Source: Byssochlamys sp. IMV 00236
Taxonomy: Eukaryota; Ascomycota; Eurotiomycetes; Eurotiales; Thermoascaceae
Direction of reading: 5' to 3'
DNA: 64,000 bases
NCBI GenBank assembly: GCA_001931875.2
Contig: MSJH02000648.1
Span: forward strand, 62,001-126,000
In this document: positions 47,181 to 59,502 of the stretch, one piece after another
How the letters are laid out: each line of letters opens with the position of its first letter
How positions within the stretch are numbered: the first letter of the stretch is position 1
Position numbers and translations under genes: made by a program
Notes under the pieces: model-generated
Seen by the model: only the letters and a program-made list of their open reading frames with translations
What the model was told of the DNA's origin: nothing
Databases searched by the model: none

Positions 47181-49196
47181 CTATTCGATCTCTGAGACCA
47201 CATGTGCTCTCAGATCAAGCAGATCATCAAACACAATCTGATCATCATTGTCGTGCTCTCCCACACGAATCACCTTTTTCGTTGGCGATGGAGTATCCGC
47301 ATCATCCTTGCTAGCTCGAGTGTCTCTTACCAGTCCACTAGATCTCTTTCTCTTAGAATCACTCGAGACAGATGACGCGCCACCGCTCCGCAAGATGACT
47401 TTTGGTTGAACGCTGCTTCCCCTGCTCACATCCCGACTGGAAGGTTCGCTAGATTCATTTTCCTTGTTGTCCTGAAAGCTCTTGCGTTCCTTCTTGCCTT
47501 TCACCTTTGGACTTGGACTGACCTGGAGCCTTTTTTCCATTGAAGTCTCACCCGGGCTGTCTGGAGGCGGCCCAGACTTCACGCTGGAACCAGAAGCATC
47601 TCTGGTCCCCGGTTGTGAGACTTCCTTCAAAATAGAGGTTCGACTTCCGTTTTTCGTACTATAAGATGCCGACCTGGCTTCTGCTGCAGCGGACGGTTTG
47701 GATGCCATAGGAGGTATAGATGCAGGAGTGTTAGTCGGAGCAAACGTGCCACTAGACCGCGGCTTTGGCGCTCCAAAGGCGTCGATCAGTGGGCCATATG
47801 TTTCGTCATCCGCTGAAGCCGATATACTGGGGTTCTTGCTGTGTTCGAAACTGATACCGGTCATGTTGGAAATGGCCCGGCTGCTTGTCGAGCTTGAACC
47901 GACATAGTCGGGCATTGGGACATCTTCCAAAGTAGATCTGGCTCCTCGTCTACTTGATCTATGGGTCATGTAGGGATCCATAAAAGGATCTGGCATGGGG
48001 AGATCATTTGAAGCCCATCTAGGGTCCCTCAAACCGCCTTGCCATTGTGCAGTTGGCGGCGGAAAGATTCTGTATGGCCACGTAGAGTACATAGCCATGC
48101 TACTATTGATGCTACTTCCTGTTCCGCTCGTTGTCGTCTCATGTCGAGCTGGAGAATGGGCGTGCGCATCTTCTGTATCTTTGTTATCGCTGAAGATGCT
48201 CTCAGAATGATATTTGAACATATTTCGGGAAGTCTGCAACCACATCCCTGGATTCGGCCAAGCTATGTTCGAGTGCTCTAGGGCCTCTGGAATAGATGTC
48301 AGCTGATAAACTTTCTCGTAACATTGTGTCTAATAACATACGCAGAGGTGCATGCTGAAAGGCAAATATGATAATATCCTTTACTCGCTCGAAGGGCGGC
48401 GAACGATGCGGTCGAGAAAGCCCTTCCGATATGACTACCCTGATGCGGCCATGAGATTCACCGGCATCCCAATGGCTCTGGTATAGTATCTCCGAGTGAA
48501 ACGGCGGGAACCGGAGGTGATCTTGATTTCCGTTCTTGTCGACCTCTAAACACGGCGTCAGTCGTTGCAGCCAGAGACACTGGGCTATTATTAGTATCCT
48601 TACGGGAACTCTGATCTAGACAGCAGTCAGCACATTAATGGAGAAGAAATCTTCAGAAACACCTACTAATGACATGAGGCCACACGGTCATTTGCCCGAA
48701 GATACTACCCCTGTGAGATAGTATGTCAGTCAGCCTCACCCATCCATCTATGACCACAACCCTGGGTAGGCCAGCCATACGAGACACAGAGACCATCTAT
48801 AAAGACCCGAACCTCATACAAGACGACGTCCTCAGGTTGCATAAAACCCTCCAGCCGTCTACTTGGACGAGGCCTATCCCAGCTGTGAACAGAGACCCTA
48901 AACGGACTATTCTGAGGAAGACTGGGTATGAAGGTAGTGAGAACAGGTATCTGAGCGGCATTTCCAGAATTCCCATGGCCCGAGTAAAACGGCCCAGGGC
49001 TCAAAATAGAATGGTCCTGGAAATGGAGATAAGGGGATTCTAGTGATCCACAGCATTAGTTCCTAGTTTCAGAGGCGAATGCGGCACTCGGGAGCAGACC
49101 TCGATCTTTCGTGACGAAGCATTGAGTCTTGAATTCCTGGATGGGCACTCTGGAGCCCTCTGGGAAGAGGAGAACATCCCAGTTCTCGTACCTCAT
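47181..49196 (-). CDS. Conserved-looking fungal protein, function unknown, multi-exon
   Basis: The last exon (about 47181-48286) codes a Ser/Pro-rich, probably disordered half (NIAWPNPGMWLQTSRNMF to DLLDLRAHVVSEIE). Upstream exons on the same strand between 48340 and 49196 carry ordered sequence: MRYENWDVLLFPEGSRVPIQ, then PVLTTFIPSLPQNSPFRVSVHSW and VVLYEVRVFIDGLCVS, then LRFPPFHSEILYQSHWDAG and RIRVVISEGLSRPHRSPPFERVKDIIIFAFQHAPL. These pieces are consistent with one protein of roughly 650 residues. I recognise no named domain; the beta-rich start suggests a small globular N-terminal domain. The start at 49196 is the first ATG in the family-like frame. Exact intron boundaries inside 48290-49110 are not fully settled. 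Confidence 0.6.
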
Positions 49197-50941
49197 GTCG
49201 AGCCAAGGAGCACTGTTTCCAATTCGGAGTTGAGTACCGTGTTCATGGGAAACCGTCTACAGAGATGATTTGCTGGACATGGCATGAAAATAAGACAGGA
49301 TGAGGTTGGAATGGCGACGATAGGAGTTGCCCTGCAGCAACAGACAATGATGCTATTGACTTCCATCCTAGCTGTGGTCAGAGCCGTGCCTTCCGCATGA
49401 GTATGCGTATAATAAGAGGCTGGATAGAGCTGCTGTGATTGGTACCCGAGAAGGCACCCCCGATAGCGACTGCGACGCCAGCCAAATAATAACGGCGGGT
49501 GTGCTAGATATCGAACCTTAGGTAGTCAGTAGGTAGATAGACGATCGCATGGCACTAGATTAACTAGCAATAGTAGTCAAAACCTGAGAATGCTCCTAAC
49601 CCACAGCATACACCTACAAGAATCTAGTCTACGGGACAACTCTCCAAAGAGTAAAGTATGATCACGGGTAAATTCAAGTTGAAATCCGTTTGTCGTACAT
49701 AAAACTATCCCAGAACCCGCCGACGGAGCAGCTTGGAAATTCTCTAGAAAGGAAGAGACCAACCATAATGCCATCCGGAGAGCCGATGGCTTTTTTAAAA
49801 AAACCTCACGCATCCGACCATAAGATACCCGTGCCAGAAGATGCGCCAACCCCCAAACCCGTGGTCCTATCGTAGAGGATGATTCCGTGACTCCGACATC
49901 GCAAGCATGATAATTTGGGGGAGGAAGAGGGGAAAAGAGATAGCGATAGAGAGAGGAGGGGGCGGGAATCAATGCGAAGCGAAGGGGGGGAATCATCGCA
50001 GGAGGGAGAAAAGTGCCTTGCAGTAGTTTATCGAAGACAAGAAGGACCGGAAAGAGAAATTACGAGAAACAGAGATAGAAATACGAGGCATATCAAGTTC
50101 CGTCATAAGTTCACAACAACCGGTTCAACTCGAGAGATGGCCGTAGCGTGTGCATGGTGCGCCTCGAACCGAAACTGCGAAAAGGGTATCTAGAAAGCAG
50201 GCATTCTATCGTCCCCTAGTAGAGCTACAAGAACGAAGCTTCACGAGCGGACCACCCTAAGTTTCGCCCGTGGCACCCATTCAAGCGCAACAACAAACGA
50301 ACCATTTGCCGAAAGGGTTCTCAAAACTTGAACGTAGGAGCAATTTAACGTACTTAAAAATCAAATGAGTGGAAGGTGTTTGCCCTCCGTGCTAAGAGAA
50401 ATAGGTGGAAGAAGAGAAAGGACAATAGCAGGGGAACAAATGGTTGTTGTACAGGCCATCAGTCTAGCAAAAAGCATGATGCAACATCCTCAATGACACT
50501 GTCCCATCCGGCCCTTTCGTTGGAGAAGGAGACGATAAACTTTTCGCAGAATGCCAACCCAACGTGTAAGAGAAGAAATCACATCGACGAGGTTCAGTGG
50601 CCGTTACACGCAGGAAGGAAACACGAGGGGAAAAAAACGACGAGGGGATTCGACAAAGGGGGCTAAGAAACAAGAGATCCTCGAGATAGAAAGTTAAGAA
50701 AAAATAACAAGGGGGCTCAGGCTGTTTCAGGATGAAAGGTGAAATAAGGGTCCACATCTTGCTGTAATGAAAGCGCTCAGATGGAAAGAAAATGCCTAGC
50801 ACAGGAGACAATTGCTCATCAAGAGCTATAGAGGAGAGCCTTAAGAGAAGAGAAGAACTGCAAACTCATTTTGACACAAAGACCCATCATTGTAATGACG
50901 CAACAAACTCCTGCTGGTGCTTTCGAGAAAATGGAACACTC
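49197..50941. other. Non-coding region between divergently read neighbours
   Basis: 1.7 kb. Promoter of the gene to the left and probably a long 3' UTR of the RNA-binding protein gene to the right. Purine-rich (GGGAGGAAG, GAGAAAG) at 49915-50110. No gene seen. Confidence 0.45.
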
Positions 50942-50976
50942 TCACTATATCGGTGTTAGTCATGTCAACTGAAGGT

Positions 50977-52357
50977 TTAATAGTAACGAACCTTCATTGG
51001 CGCAAAGCCACCATACTGGTGAGCAGCTGGGGGGATGCCCATGGAAGGGTAGATTGGTGGAGGAGGTGCCGGGCGGTAAGGGGTACCAGCTGGGCCGGAG
51101 TTGTTCTGGGAGCGACCCCAGCTGAGGCGGACACGGGAGTTGCCGATGGGGTAACCCTGCATCTGGTTGATGGCCATCTCAGCGGCGTGGCGCTGGACGA
51201 ACTGGACGAAACCACAGCCCTTGCCAGGGGGAATCTTGACATAGGTAATCTCGCCAAAGCCCTGGAAGAAGGAGCGGAGCTCGTCCTCAGTGACATAGCC
51301 GGACAGACCACCGACGAAGACGGTGGTGTTGTTGGGGTCAGTGAACTGGTTCATGGGCTGGGGAGCACCGTAGAAGCCCATGGGGGGACCGCCCATAGCC
51401 GGGGGGTACAGGCCAGCGGGAGCACCGGGCATGCCCATGGCACCAGGGCCAGCACCGGGACCCTTGTTCTTGGGAGTGGCAGTCGAGATGCGCATGGGAC
51501 GGTTGCCGCAGTAGACACCCTGCATTTCGGTCAAAGCACGCTGCTGGTCATTCTCGTCGGAGAAACGAACGAAACCGTAGCCGCGAGACATGCCGCTGAT
51601 GGGGTCGGTCATGATCTTGGCGGACTTGCAGGACGGGAAGCGGCTCTGGAAGAGGGAGACCAGAACGTATTCGTTCACCTCAGGGCCAAGGTCACCAACG
51701 AAGATGGAGTACTCGGGACCACGGTCGTCACGGCTGGAGCGGAATCGTTAGCATCCGACACACAAGCAGGTGGATGATCCGTCGCCTACCTTCGGTCAGC
51801 CAGACCGCCGCCAGTAGCCCAGTTCAGCTTGAAGGGACGGGTGGTGTTGGGGATCGGGGTGCCGTTGAGAGACAGGGCCTTGGCGGCGGCGGCGGGGGAA
51901 GAGAAGTCGACGAAACAGTAGCCGGCATTGCTTCTGCTACCAAAATTAGACTGATGCTCCAGGATGATGAGTTTATAGGGTACCTACCCAGAGAACTTGT
52001 CACGGATCATCTTCACGTTGACCTGCTCGCCCATCTGGAACCACAGGTTACGGATGAAGTTCTCGTCAATCCAAGGCTCGAGTTCACCCATCCTATCAGA
52101 TATCAGCATCATCCCTGGCACCCGACAGTTTGGACAACGGCGACACATGCAAGAACATACCAGAGAGTAGTCTTTCCCTCAACGCCCTGCTGGGATCCAG
52201 TAGAGGGCTCACCGGGCGTGGGACCCTGGAAAGGAGCCGGGGACGGGTCGGCCTGACCGGTCATGGTGGCATCCGCAGAGGCCGGGGCGCCAGGAGCGGA
52301 AGCAGTGTCCGCGGGCGGGTGCTGGTTCTGGAAAGAATCGAAATTTTGGAACGACAT
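50977..52357 (-). CDS. Three-RRM RNA-binding protein (Nam8/Ngr1/Csx1, TIA-1-like)
   Basis: Starts MSFQNFDSFQNQ at 52357 after a Gln/Pro/Ala-rich leader and is cut by several short introns. RRM1: TTLWMGELEPWIDENFIRNLW and AGYCFVDFSSPAAAAKAL. RRM2: YSIFVGDLGPEVNEYVLVSLF and SRGYGFVRFSDENDQQRAL. RRM3: TTVFVGGLSGYVTEDELRSFF and KGCGFVQFVQRHAAEMAI. The WMGELEPW start and a Pro/Gly/Met-rich linker before RRM3 are typical of Nam8/Csx1. Homologues act in U1-snRNP splice-site choice (Nam8) or in mRNA stability under oxidative stress (Csx1). The very end is uncertain: the frame runs to 50977 (FAPMK then VRYY), but a branch site and acceptor at about 50945 suggest a terminal intron after MK, with the stop at 50942. 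Confidence 0.9.
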
Positions 52358-55300
52358 ATTGGATATGGAAGTGTTCGAAAGCACAGATTACTCGATAGAT
52401 GCGTCGCTTCGCTGGAAATAGGACCAGAAGATCAAACGAAACTTTTGTATCCCAGAGGAACGGCCGTGGCGACTTTTGACTTCGTAGGAGTCGTTAAGGA
52501 AAGACGGTCGTAGTGAACACTTCGTAAGATGCCTAAAAGGACACGAATGGGTATTTGACTTTCTGAAGACTCCGATGAACGCCGTTAGTGAATGGTCTTC
52601 AATGAGATTCCAGTGATCTTTTTTTTTCGCTCGAGACGCGATCAATAAAAAATCAAGCGGAGTGTATGGAATGACGGAACGAAAGATATCATCGCGCGAC
52701 GATGAATAGGTGACAGGAATACAGGCAGACAGATGGAGGAAAAAGGAAGATGGGTTCCGCGAGGAAGAGAAGGTGGTAGGTCACGGGGGAAGAGAAGGTC
52801 CAGAGACGGAATGAGGTGAGGTGAGGTGGGAGAGAAAGCAGGAATAGGCGATGTGACTGATGACCAGCCTCCTCCACGATGCCAAGACCCGCGAAGTTGC
52901 AGAGCGATCTATCGATTGACCAGAGAAGATTGGACGCTTTCACAAGCAGAGTGAACGAGGATATTCGGATCTGGAGCAAAAGCCCCCCCAAAGCAGGGTG
53001 AAGATGACTTGATGCGACCGCCCCCATTCACCACCAGCCTTCCGCTTCCGTCGATTCCACCACCATTTCCGTCAAGCGACAATTTCGACGTAACCCCCCG
53101 GCGCACCATTGCAGCAACACGCGCTTCCGCCCAGGCATGCCCACACTTGCTCTTAACCGATTATCTCTCCTAACAATGGCCATCCCATCCTCAACTGCAT
53201 GCAGTGGCGTCGACGAGAACTTTTTCTGTTGCCCACAATGCGCTCTGGCGACCACATGACTGGGATTTGCAATTCATCGCTTGGCAGCCCGGCGACGCAT
53301 CGTCAGGATGAACAGCCATTGTGAAGAGGCATCGTGTCCGTCGTTCCGGGGAATGATCGCGGAGGAGCTCGTCATCGCATCGCTGGATTGGACGTGGCGG
53401 AGCGGGGGTGGGGGTGCCAGGGCAGTTGGTGCGAGTGCAAGACACTCCGGCGAGGCATAGTACTTAAGGATGAGGGTAGGCAAAGAGGGGTGATTGATGG
53501 GGGATGGTCTTTGCTGAGACCGGACGATCGTCCTTGCACCGGCGAGCGCACCGTCCGATAGTGACGAGTGGGATGGAGGGGAAGTCACCCAGGGCAAAAA
53601 TCCGGCATATGTGGGAAAAAGCCAGGCGGGGGCAAGAGACATGAACCAGTCAAAAGGAAAAGATATATATACTCACAGAGCAAGATCGAAACTGCGCGCA
53701 AAGAAAATCGAATTTATTTTCGTGCTTGCTGGCTTGCTTTTCCTACTTGCTGCAAAAGAATATGTTGGACAGATTGGGAGCGCCAAGTGCCGAGGAACAC
53801 ACAAGCAGAGACCTGAAAATCAAGATAACTCCGGCGACACAAAGGCACACTGAAGGATAAACCGACTCCGACCTGATCCGGCGCGTACACAAGGGAACGT
53901 CAGAAGAAGGGGAGAGAGGAGGGGGAGAGAAAGAAGCGCAATGACAAGAGAAGATCTCGACACGAGAAGGGAGGAGGAGGAGGGAAAGGGAAGAAGAGAG
54001 AGTTCAGAGAGGAGAGAAAGAAAAGAAGAACCGGGCAGCGCAGTAGAGAGAGCCCACGGAACGAACAAACGAAATACCAGACGGGCTGCAAGTGACGATG
54101 AGGGGCCAAGGAAAACAGCAGGTGGGACGAGAGTTTGCCGACTAAAAGCTTTGTGACCGGACTAGGAGCAGCCCAGGCGATCAAGGCACGGCGGGACGCG
54201 GCCGTCTCAGATGTTCTTCTCTGCTCTTGGATCGCCTCGTGGATTCGAGACCCTGGCGGACTAATATAAGACATTACATATATATAGACATTCCTATTAT
54301 TATTATATACACTGACAGACAGATAACCAGATCAGATCCGGCCAGCATCCCCAGAGTCAAGACGACCAACCCGAGGCGCAGAGATCCGGATGGCTTGGGA
54401 TGAAGGATTCCCGTATTGACACCAGCCTTAAGTCAAAGCGCAACAGCAGCAAGCTCGGATCCAGTCGCTCGGATGGGGAGGCGCATCAACGAACCCTGGT
54501 GTGGCCGATCGATCTTTTTTGTTAAAAAAAGCCTCCTCCCCTCTTCATCTGGCACAGCCCGGATCTCCGCTTCTCGCGAGGTTCTACGAATTATTACGCT
54601 GGAAGCAAGAAGACAAAGCACAGGACATAGAGCACAGCAAAAAGCTGACCCGGAAAGCAACGCGCGAACCCTGCCTGGAAGCTCATTCCGTCGCGCGATC
54701 GGATCTGTGCAGCGCTCATTGGCCCTGAAGCCGATCTGACTTGGTCTACAGCATCTAGCAACTTCACAGGAGTCTACTCGCCTCGACGAGCAGGACGGGA
54801 GGTCATCTGCTGCCTGGATCAGCAGCTGTGAAGGAGGGTGGGCAGCTGGGCCAGCGGCTCTGCGATCCGTAAACGACGCAAGAACAAACCATGGATGGCG
54901 ATGGGGTTTTCGGGAAAAGACGCTCTTCCATGCCCGCAGCTAGCTGGGCGAGTTAGTTCAGGCTCAGCTGAAGCAAGAAAAGAACCGGCGGCAGACGGAG
55001 AGGCAGCTGGGCCGCGATGGATGCGTGGCAAGCCGGTTGTTAGAGTCGATTTGATAATCGTCTTCTGGGGAACCGGACAAGCCACTGCATGTAATCTGCA
55101 AGGACCGGCCTGCAGATATTGCCGTTTTGCTTTTTCGTCCTCTCTTGCCGCCAGGATCGGACTGGGATTGTGGTCTGCAGCGGTCGGGTATCTCGTCTAC
55201 AGTGACTAGTCAGGTAGTCGTAGTATATCTCCGGACTTGGCCAGGTCCCCTGTCTGTCGCGCATCACTGTTCCGTTCTCAGCCACAGAGGGAAGACAAAC

Positions 55301-57530
55301 AAAACGGACAGGTTCCGCTCGGGTGTTGAGGAAGATATTTATCTTGGACAGCAATTCCGTTCGGGTTCAGGACAAGACGAGGTCTGTTTAGTCGACTAAA
55401 GCAACCTAACCAGGCGTCCGGAGTGGGCAGAAAAAGGAAAAGACCGACTGCCCCGCCCGACAGAAATCAGTCAGTCCCGACAGGCAGAACCGAGATGAGA
55501 GAGAGAACGCGTTTTTCTTAATAATAATAGTAATAATGATGATACAAGTAGAGTACAGTAGTAGAATAGAGTAGATACATCCAGTCTAGCTAGAGCAGAT
55601 CGCACACAGATGCAACGGTATCCCGTCTTCATCTCCAAGAATGTGAGTTCATTTCCAACCTGATAACCAAGTGATACGTCACGTCACGCAGGGAAACGCG
55701 CCAAACTCCACAGGCTGCACGGACACTGGCGCGTGCTTTGGGCTGCCCTAAGACCTAAGTAATAATAATAATGGCCTAAAGCAACAGACAAGAATCCGAT
55801 CGGGCGGAAAGCAATAATAACAATAATAAATGAACACTAGTCAACTCATCTTCGTGGTACTAACAGTATTGGATCCATCCAGAGAGACAAGTTATTCCCT
55901 GTAAGGCGCTTTGTCTGCTGACTCTGGTCACTTGCTCTTGTCCTGTCCCTGAGATCCAAAACTATCTGCCCAATGGCCGGACTCCCCCTCCGGCTCCATC
56001 CTGTTTGTCCCCGTTTTTCTTGTTCTTTTTTTCATCTGCGGTTCAACTACTGCACAGGCAAGGGGTTTAATACTCTATGTTGCTGATGTTGCTTTTTCCC
56101 ATGACTTGGCACTGATAACCCGATTTCAACTCTTCATTAATCTGAAGCAGCTCAAGGAGAAGAGACTATCTATCGCTCAGTTGAATTGAACGGCCCGAAT
56201 CAATTCCATAGTTATCCATCTCTCGTCATTTATAATCGCGCCTCCTCGACCCATGGTTCGCACGCTCACGATGCCGCCCATCCCCTTCCGGCCCAACCCA
56301 ACAAGAACCGCCCCAACACGCTCCCGCCGTTGAATAGATAAAAAAAAAGAAAAAGAGCCAGAGGCAAAAAGCCCTTCATCCAGTCTCCACTGCCCACACA
56401 CAACCCGCCGCAAAACACATTCGAGAAGCTTGCCAGAGCTTCCACGGCGTCCGCATCAACGAATAATCGATCAAATCAAGTTGTCTCGACATTCCCGCCC
56501 CGGTGGATAGTGATGGAGATGATCATCAACCGAATCCACTTGCAATTTTTACTTTACTTAACTGGAGTAAAGTACTCCGTAGTAAAAGCCACAACAGCAA
56601 CTTCTGCCTGGAGTAAACCCCGAGTCCGGACCTCGGAGCCCAATGAGGAGGAGCACTGTCAACCATTATTCTCGAATAGGGAACTAGTATACTAATGTTA
56701 ACTGACTAACTACCTAGGTAGTTACTACTATAGTAGCTAGAGTAAGCCCTGTCCGTACCGTTGGGCTGGAAAATTTTTATAGTTGTTAGTACTTTAGTGT
56801 CAACTTGTATGGAGTTGTACTACTACTGTATCTATACAGACCGCAGTTATGCGCTGTTCTAGAATCTAGACTCGGGTCTCGGCAGGCATCTTACCAACCG
56901 CTACTAAGCAGACAGGGAAAGCAATAGATTAAAAAAAAAAAATCTTAAACCATCTATTTGTAAGGAGTAGAATTTATTATTATTTAAGAAGAAGTCACTA
57001 GTCTCGGAGATGCATACTACAAGGACTGCATTATTATGCGGTCTGATGATACTATAAATCTATATAAACCTAGAAATCTATACTATATATATTTAACTAG
57101 ATGACGGCAAATGGACAGCCAAAAAACGGCCACAGTCGACGCGGTTTTTGGCCGACGATTTGCCAGCCCTTCCGCCATCCACGCACCACCAACTACTGAC
57201 ATGAAGTGGAAGTTGGAACGTCAATTCGCCCGCAGCGAGCCCAGCGACCTACCCATGCTCACAATCTTGCATTGTGTCTGCTACGCTGCGGTTTCGTAAG
57301 GGAGTCGAAAATGGCTTCCTCTCATTGTTCCCCAGAATAAATGGCGGCCTTTCACCCATGTGGCCCGATGTTCCTTCTCCCAATACGGCGATTCTAATTC
57401 GAATTGGCACGATCATCCTTGAGATCCAGACCTATCATCCAAAGCTGGGCTCCTCTTTAAAATACCAAATCTTTATCCCCAAAACAAACCCCGGACACGC
57501 TTAATGTTTTACTTCGTGAAACCTCCATCT
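52358..57530. other. 5.2-kb gene-free interval
   Basis: Promoter and leader of the RNA-binding gene at the left end, then no recognisable gene. Strand-asymmetric composition is clear: a long GA-rich tract at 53890-54030, GC-rich DNA at 54100-55200, ATT/AAT microsatellites near 55520 and 55770, and AT-rich DNA at 56690-57100. ORFs of up to 124 codons are Ser/Arg/Leu-rich shadows. No transposon motif seen. Confidence 0.5.
53890..54030. repeat. Polypurine (GA-rich) tract
   Basis: About 140 bp in which the plus strand is almost all G and A (GGAGAGAGGAGGG, GAAGAGAGAG). Such tracts can form triplexes and are common in fungal promoters. Confidence 0.7.
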
Positions 57531-59096
57531 CATGGCTCGCCGTTCTCGAAAGGCAGACTACCAGTCGTCCAACGACAGCGACGACTCCGAGAGAAAGCAC
57601 CCAAGACAAGTCAAGACGACACTGAACTAACCGAGCCCGAGGATGAGGAAGACTATAGCGAAGGCACCACCGCCCTCCTTGACCGGGTGGAGGAAAAGTG
57701 ATCCCAATAAGTTACGCTGCCTAGGCCTCTTTCACTCTCCTTCCCGGTGAATTAGCTTCCCAACTTCGGAGCCACATAGATTCTGCGCTTTTCTTCGAAA
57801 TGATCCCAAAAAGGAATTCGTATATCTGTCAGTTTCGATCATGTACACCTTCCTTCCTAGACTGGGTTCTCAATCTACAACATGGAAAGAATGGGAGACG
57901 GCTTCCAGGCGTTAAGTGCAAGAGCTCGTCGGACACTTTCTGGAAGGTATTTCGTCTGGTCTACAGAAGGGATACTTCCAATAAGATCGGAAAACAGATG
58001 AACCGCCAGATGCGTCGAGTATGAGTGACTCTTTCCTCACCACACAGCCGACCCTGACATCCGCTTCATCTTTGCGTAATGCTTGCTATATAGCTAACTT
58101 GTGTAGGTGATCCGAAGATTAGCCAAGAAGCACAAGCTGTCTTTCAGAGGACGTGATAAGCCTCCCATGGACGTCGAGAACTTACAAATTGGCATATCCC
58201 CTAACCAGCCTCTTCCCTACACGACATTGGAGCCGTGAGTCAAGAAGATTGGCGCCATCACAGGCTTTCAGCAAGTCACTCGTCCAGCATCTGAGATCGC
58301 TTTACTCCAAGTTGATGCGCTTAAGCCTCGAATCAGTAGGCTGTCACATCCATGGAAGGACCCGATGTTCGCTTTGAGTCTGGGTCCCGTTCTTAGACCG
58401 CTTACGGCCCGCTGTTCATCGCTTCTGGGCGATCGTAAAACTTGACAGGATTGAGTCCCTCCGTCGCACTTCTGTCAACATGTGCTTGCATGTGGAAGCA
58501 AAGTGGACAGTGATATGAGGCATCCACTGAACGATAGTTGTATTTCTCTTGTTTACGAAGTAGATCACCTGATATCACATGATAAACAGAAAAGGAATAG
58601 TGGCATAGCTGAGTACCCACTGTATTTGAACGTTGGCGGCCCAGACATGTGATAGTTACTGACAACGTATCTTCCTGTTCCCTCTTCCTGTTCCACCTCA
58701 CCTTCAACATGTTGCCATACTTTGTGATACAAAAAGCAGGCTCCCCAGGGTGCGCATGAGCCTGCTCCTACTCTATAACCCCGCAGACCTGCGGCCTTGA
58801 AGAAGAGAATCAAGATTTATGGGCCTCGAGATGATGCTGTCAGGTCATACTGTGAATGGCACGAACTGCAAGTGACTGACAAGAAGCGCAAGGCTAACTG
58901 GCGTAAGGCATGCGAGATAACCCTATCCAATGGCCTTGACTTCGAGTTGGTGGAAGAAGATCAAGAGCATGTGCAGTATCCTGATTGAACAAGGTGTGAC
59001 AGATTTGTCCGCGACATCCATAAATGGGTTGAACATATGAGAGAGCTGTTACCGGAGCGATGCAGTCAAGGCCCCTCTGATTGTACAGACGACTGA
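57531..59096 (+). pseudogene. Decayed DUF3435 (FluG-domain, Crypton-type tyrosine recombinase) gene
   Basis: Pieces of a DUF3435 protein are spread over all three plus frames. 57531: MARRSRKADYQSSNDSDDSE. About 57590-57700: LTEPEDEEDYSEGTTALLDRVEEK, stopped by TGA where the family usually has Trp. 57850-58020: NGRRLPGVKCKSSSDTFWKVF and RRDTSNKIGKQMNRQMRR. A still perfect intron with a GCTAAC branch site follows, then VIRRLAKKHKLSFRGRDKPPM at 58108-58190. A last segment at 58797-59096 reads RSYCEWHELQVTDKKRKANW and, after a frameshift, RFVRDIHKWVEHMREL. At least three frameshifts or stops break it, so it cannot make a full protein. DUF3435 proteins include the captain recombinases of Starship elements and Crypton-like enzymes; the catalytic region is too damaged here to check R-H-R-Y residues. 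Confidence 0.75.
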
Positions 59097-59502
59097 ACAC
59101 TCTTTTGTTACCAAGCGTGATTGTTTAGGTCTTATTTAATGAACAATGAGCATTTAGATTTGCATTGTCGCTGCGCTGGCCGTACGATATGGTCTACATA
59201 TTATTTGGCTTGTTAGCTAGGTTATGGTAACCGTTGATGTTCATTGCAGTGGCTGCCAACTCTACCCAGCAATTGAACGTTGATCTTTTCCAACCATGAA
59301 AGACACGGACTATGGCTGTAACCAATAAGAGCCATTTCAATTCTGCTAGCACTTCAGCGCGTCGTGGACCACTAGTCGAAACGATAAGCCCTTCGCGGAG
59401 ATCATGGCACCATTCCGCCAAGTTGGAGCTCACCTCCCCTATACCTCACATCTTGATTTCGCCTGCCTCATAGATATTTTGAGCTGCGAGGAAGAGATTT
59501 AA
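59097..59502. other. Intergenic region upstream of the SRPK-like kinase
   Basis: 406 bp, AT-rich, without a gene; holds the kinase promoter. Confidence 0.5.

Noticed and set aside
50917..51777. 286-codon plus-strand ORF antisense to the RRM protein gene
   Set aside because: Gly/Ala/Val-rich antisense shadow of a real coding region.
53334..55209. Several ORFs of 75-123 codons between 53.3 and 55.2 kb
   Set aside because: Overlapping frames on both strands with Arg/Ser/Leu bias and no motif.
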